Source of the DNA: Bacteroides sp.
Lineage (GTDB): Bacteria; Bacteroidota; Bacteroidia; Bacteroidales; Bacteroidaceae
Assembly (NCBI GenBank): GCA_021202275.1
Contig: JAJQDI010000009.1
Coordinates: forward strand, 1 to 64,000
Direction of reading: 5' to 3'
DNA: 64,000 nucleotides
The notes under the pieces were generated by a model, which searched no databases, was not told where the DNA came from, and saw nothing but the letters and a program-made list of their open reading frames with translations. Position 1 is the stretch's first letter. Each line of letters opens with the position of its first letter. The translations under genes and the position numbers were made by a program. Shown piece by piece: positions 63,825 to 64,000 of this stretch.

Positions 63825-64000
63825 AGGTACATACCACTCCTGTCGAACATTTTACCGGAAGAAACCGGAGCGCTTCCTGTCACATACCAACGAGAAGCCT
63901 TTCTTTTCTCCGGGAAAACCACAGGCCATGCCAGGCAGGAAATCTTTTAGGCAAATCGGCTCAGCCCTACGCCGCGGCAGATCGCGTCCCGGTCTTCTTC

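Overview
The window reads as a chromosomal segment of a Bacteroidota species, most likely order Bacteroidales. The evidence is the TAnnTTTG (-7) / TTTG (-33) promoters, the near absence of Shine-Dalgarno sites, and families typical of the order: OMP_b-brl_3/TonB-like barrels, SusD, DUF3244, DUF4248, DUF4373, DUF5053, DUF5112/5113, HU-HIG with a smalltalk peptide, and GG-leader peptides matured by radical SAM enzymes. The genus cannot be settled by reading alone (Parabacteroides or Bacteroides relatives are plausible).

0.3-24.3 kb is a large, partly decayed peptide natural-product locus on the + strand. Two near-identical membrane-anchored TPR/HTH regulators come first, the upstream one broken by a nonsense codon. 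They are followed by a DUF3244 secreted protein, a small HTH protein, a GT1-like glycosyltransferase, a C39-peptidase ABC exporter and a frameshifted HlyD adaptor. Then come repeated cassettes with the order GG-leader precursor(s) - radical SAM/SPASM maturase - catalytically dead C39-like protein - outer-membrane beta-barrel. Cassette A (9.6-15.8 kb) also carries a DUF6734 protein. Cassette B (15.8-21.6 kb) has two related Cys-rich precursors and many lesions. Cassette C (22.3-24.3 kb) is an Asp/Cys-rich precursor plus an intact radical SAM enzyme. I infer that peptides are modified in the cytoplasm, cut after GG and exported by the C39 transporter and HlyD; the barrels may take them across, or bind them at, the outer membrane.

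24.5-41 kb is mixed: a small OMP, a fasciclin-SusD fusion lipoprotein, a DUF4846 protein, an HExxH metalloprotease, an HU-like protein with its 31-residue smalltalk companion, a run of small lipoproteins with lesions, a broken AraC regulator, an MBL-fold hydrolase and an AlkZ-like winged-helix protein. 41-50.1 kb is an accessory island with a SymE-like toxin under an unusual self-complementary leader, a DnaA-domain-IV-like mini-protein, an M57 protease, phage-replication remnants, three small secreted proteins and a DUF5053 protein. It ends at a tRNA-Arg(TCT).

50.2-59.7 kb looks like stable chromosome: an AbgT transporter, a response regulator and a 1500-residue two-module sensor kinase in one minus-strand operon, then a class-A-beta-lactamase-like serine hydrolase and prs. 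60.3-63.6 kb is a Bacteroidales phage-like or conjugative accessory set: HNH endonuclease, amidase, DUF4373, DUF4248. Intergenic spaces hold several dispersed repeat families.

About 18 genes carry lesions, many of them one-base indels in A/T runs, while long genes beside them (4.5 kb kinase, 2.4 kb barrel, 2.2 kb ABC exporter) are intact. This favours real decay of accessory genes, although base-calling error has to be excluded.
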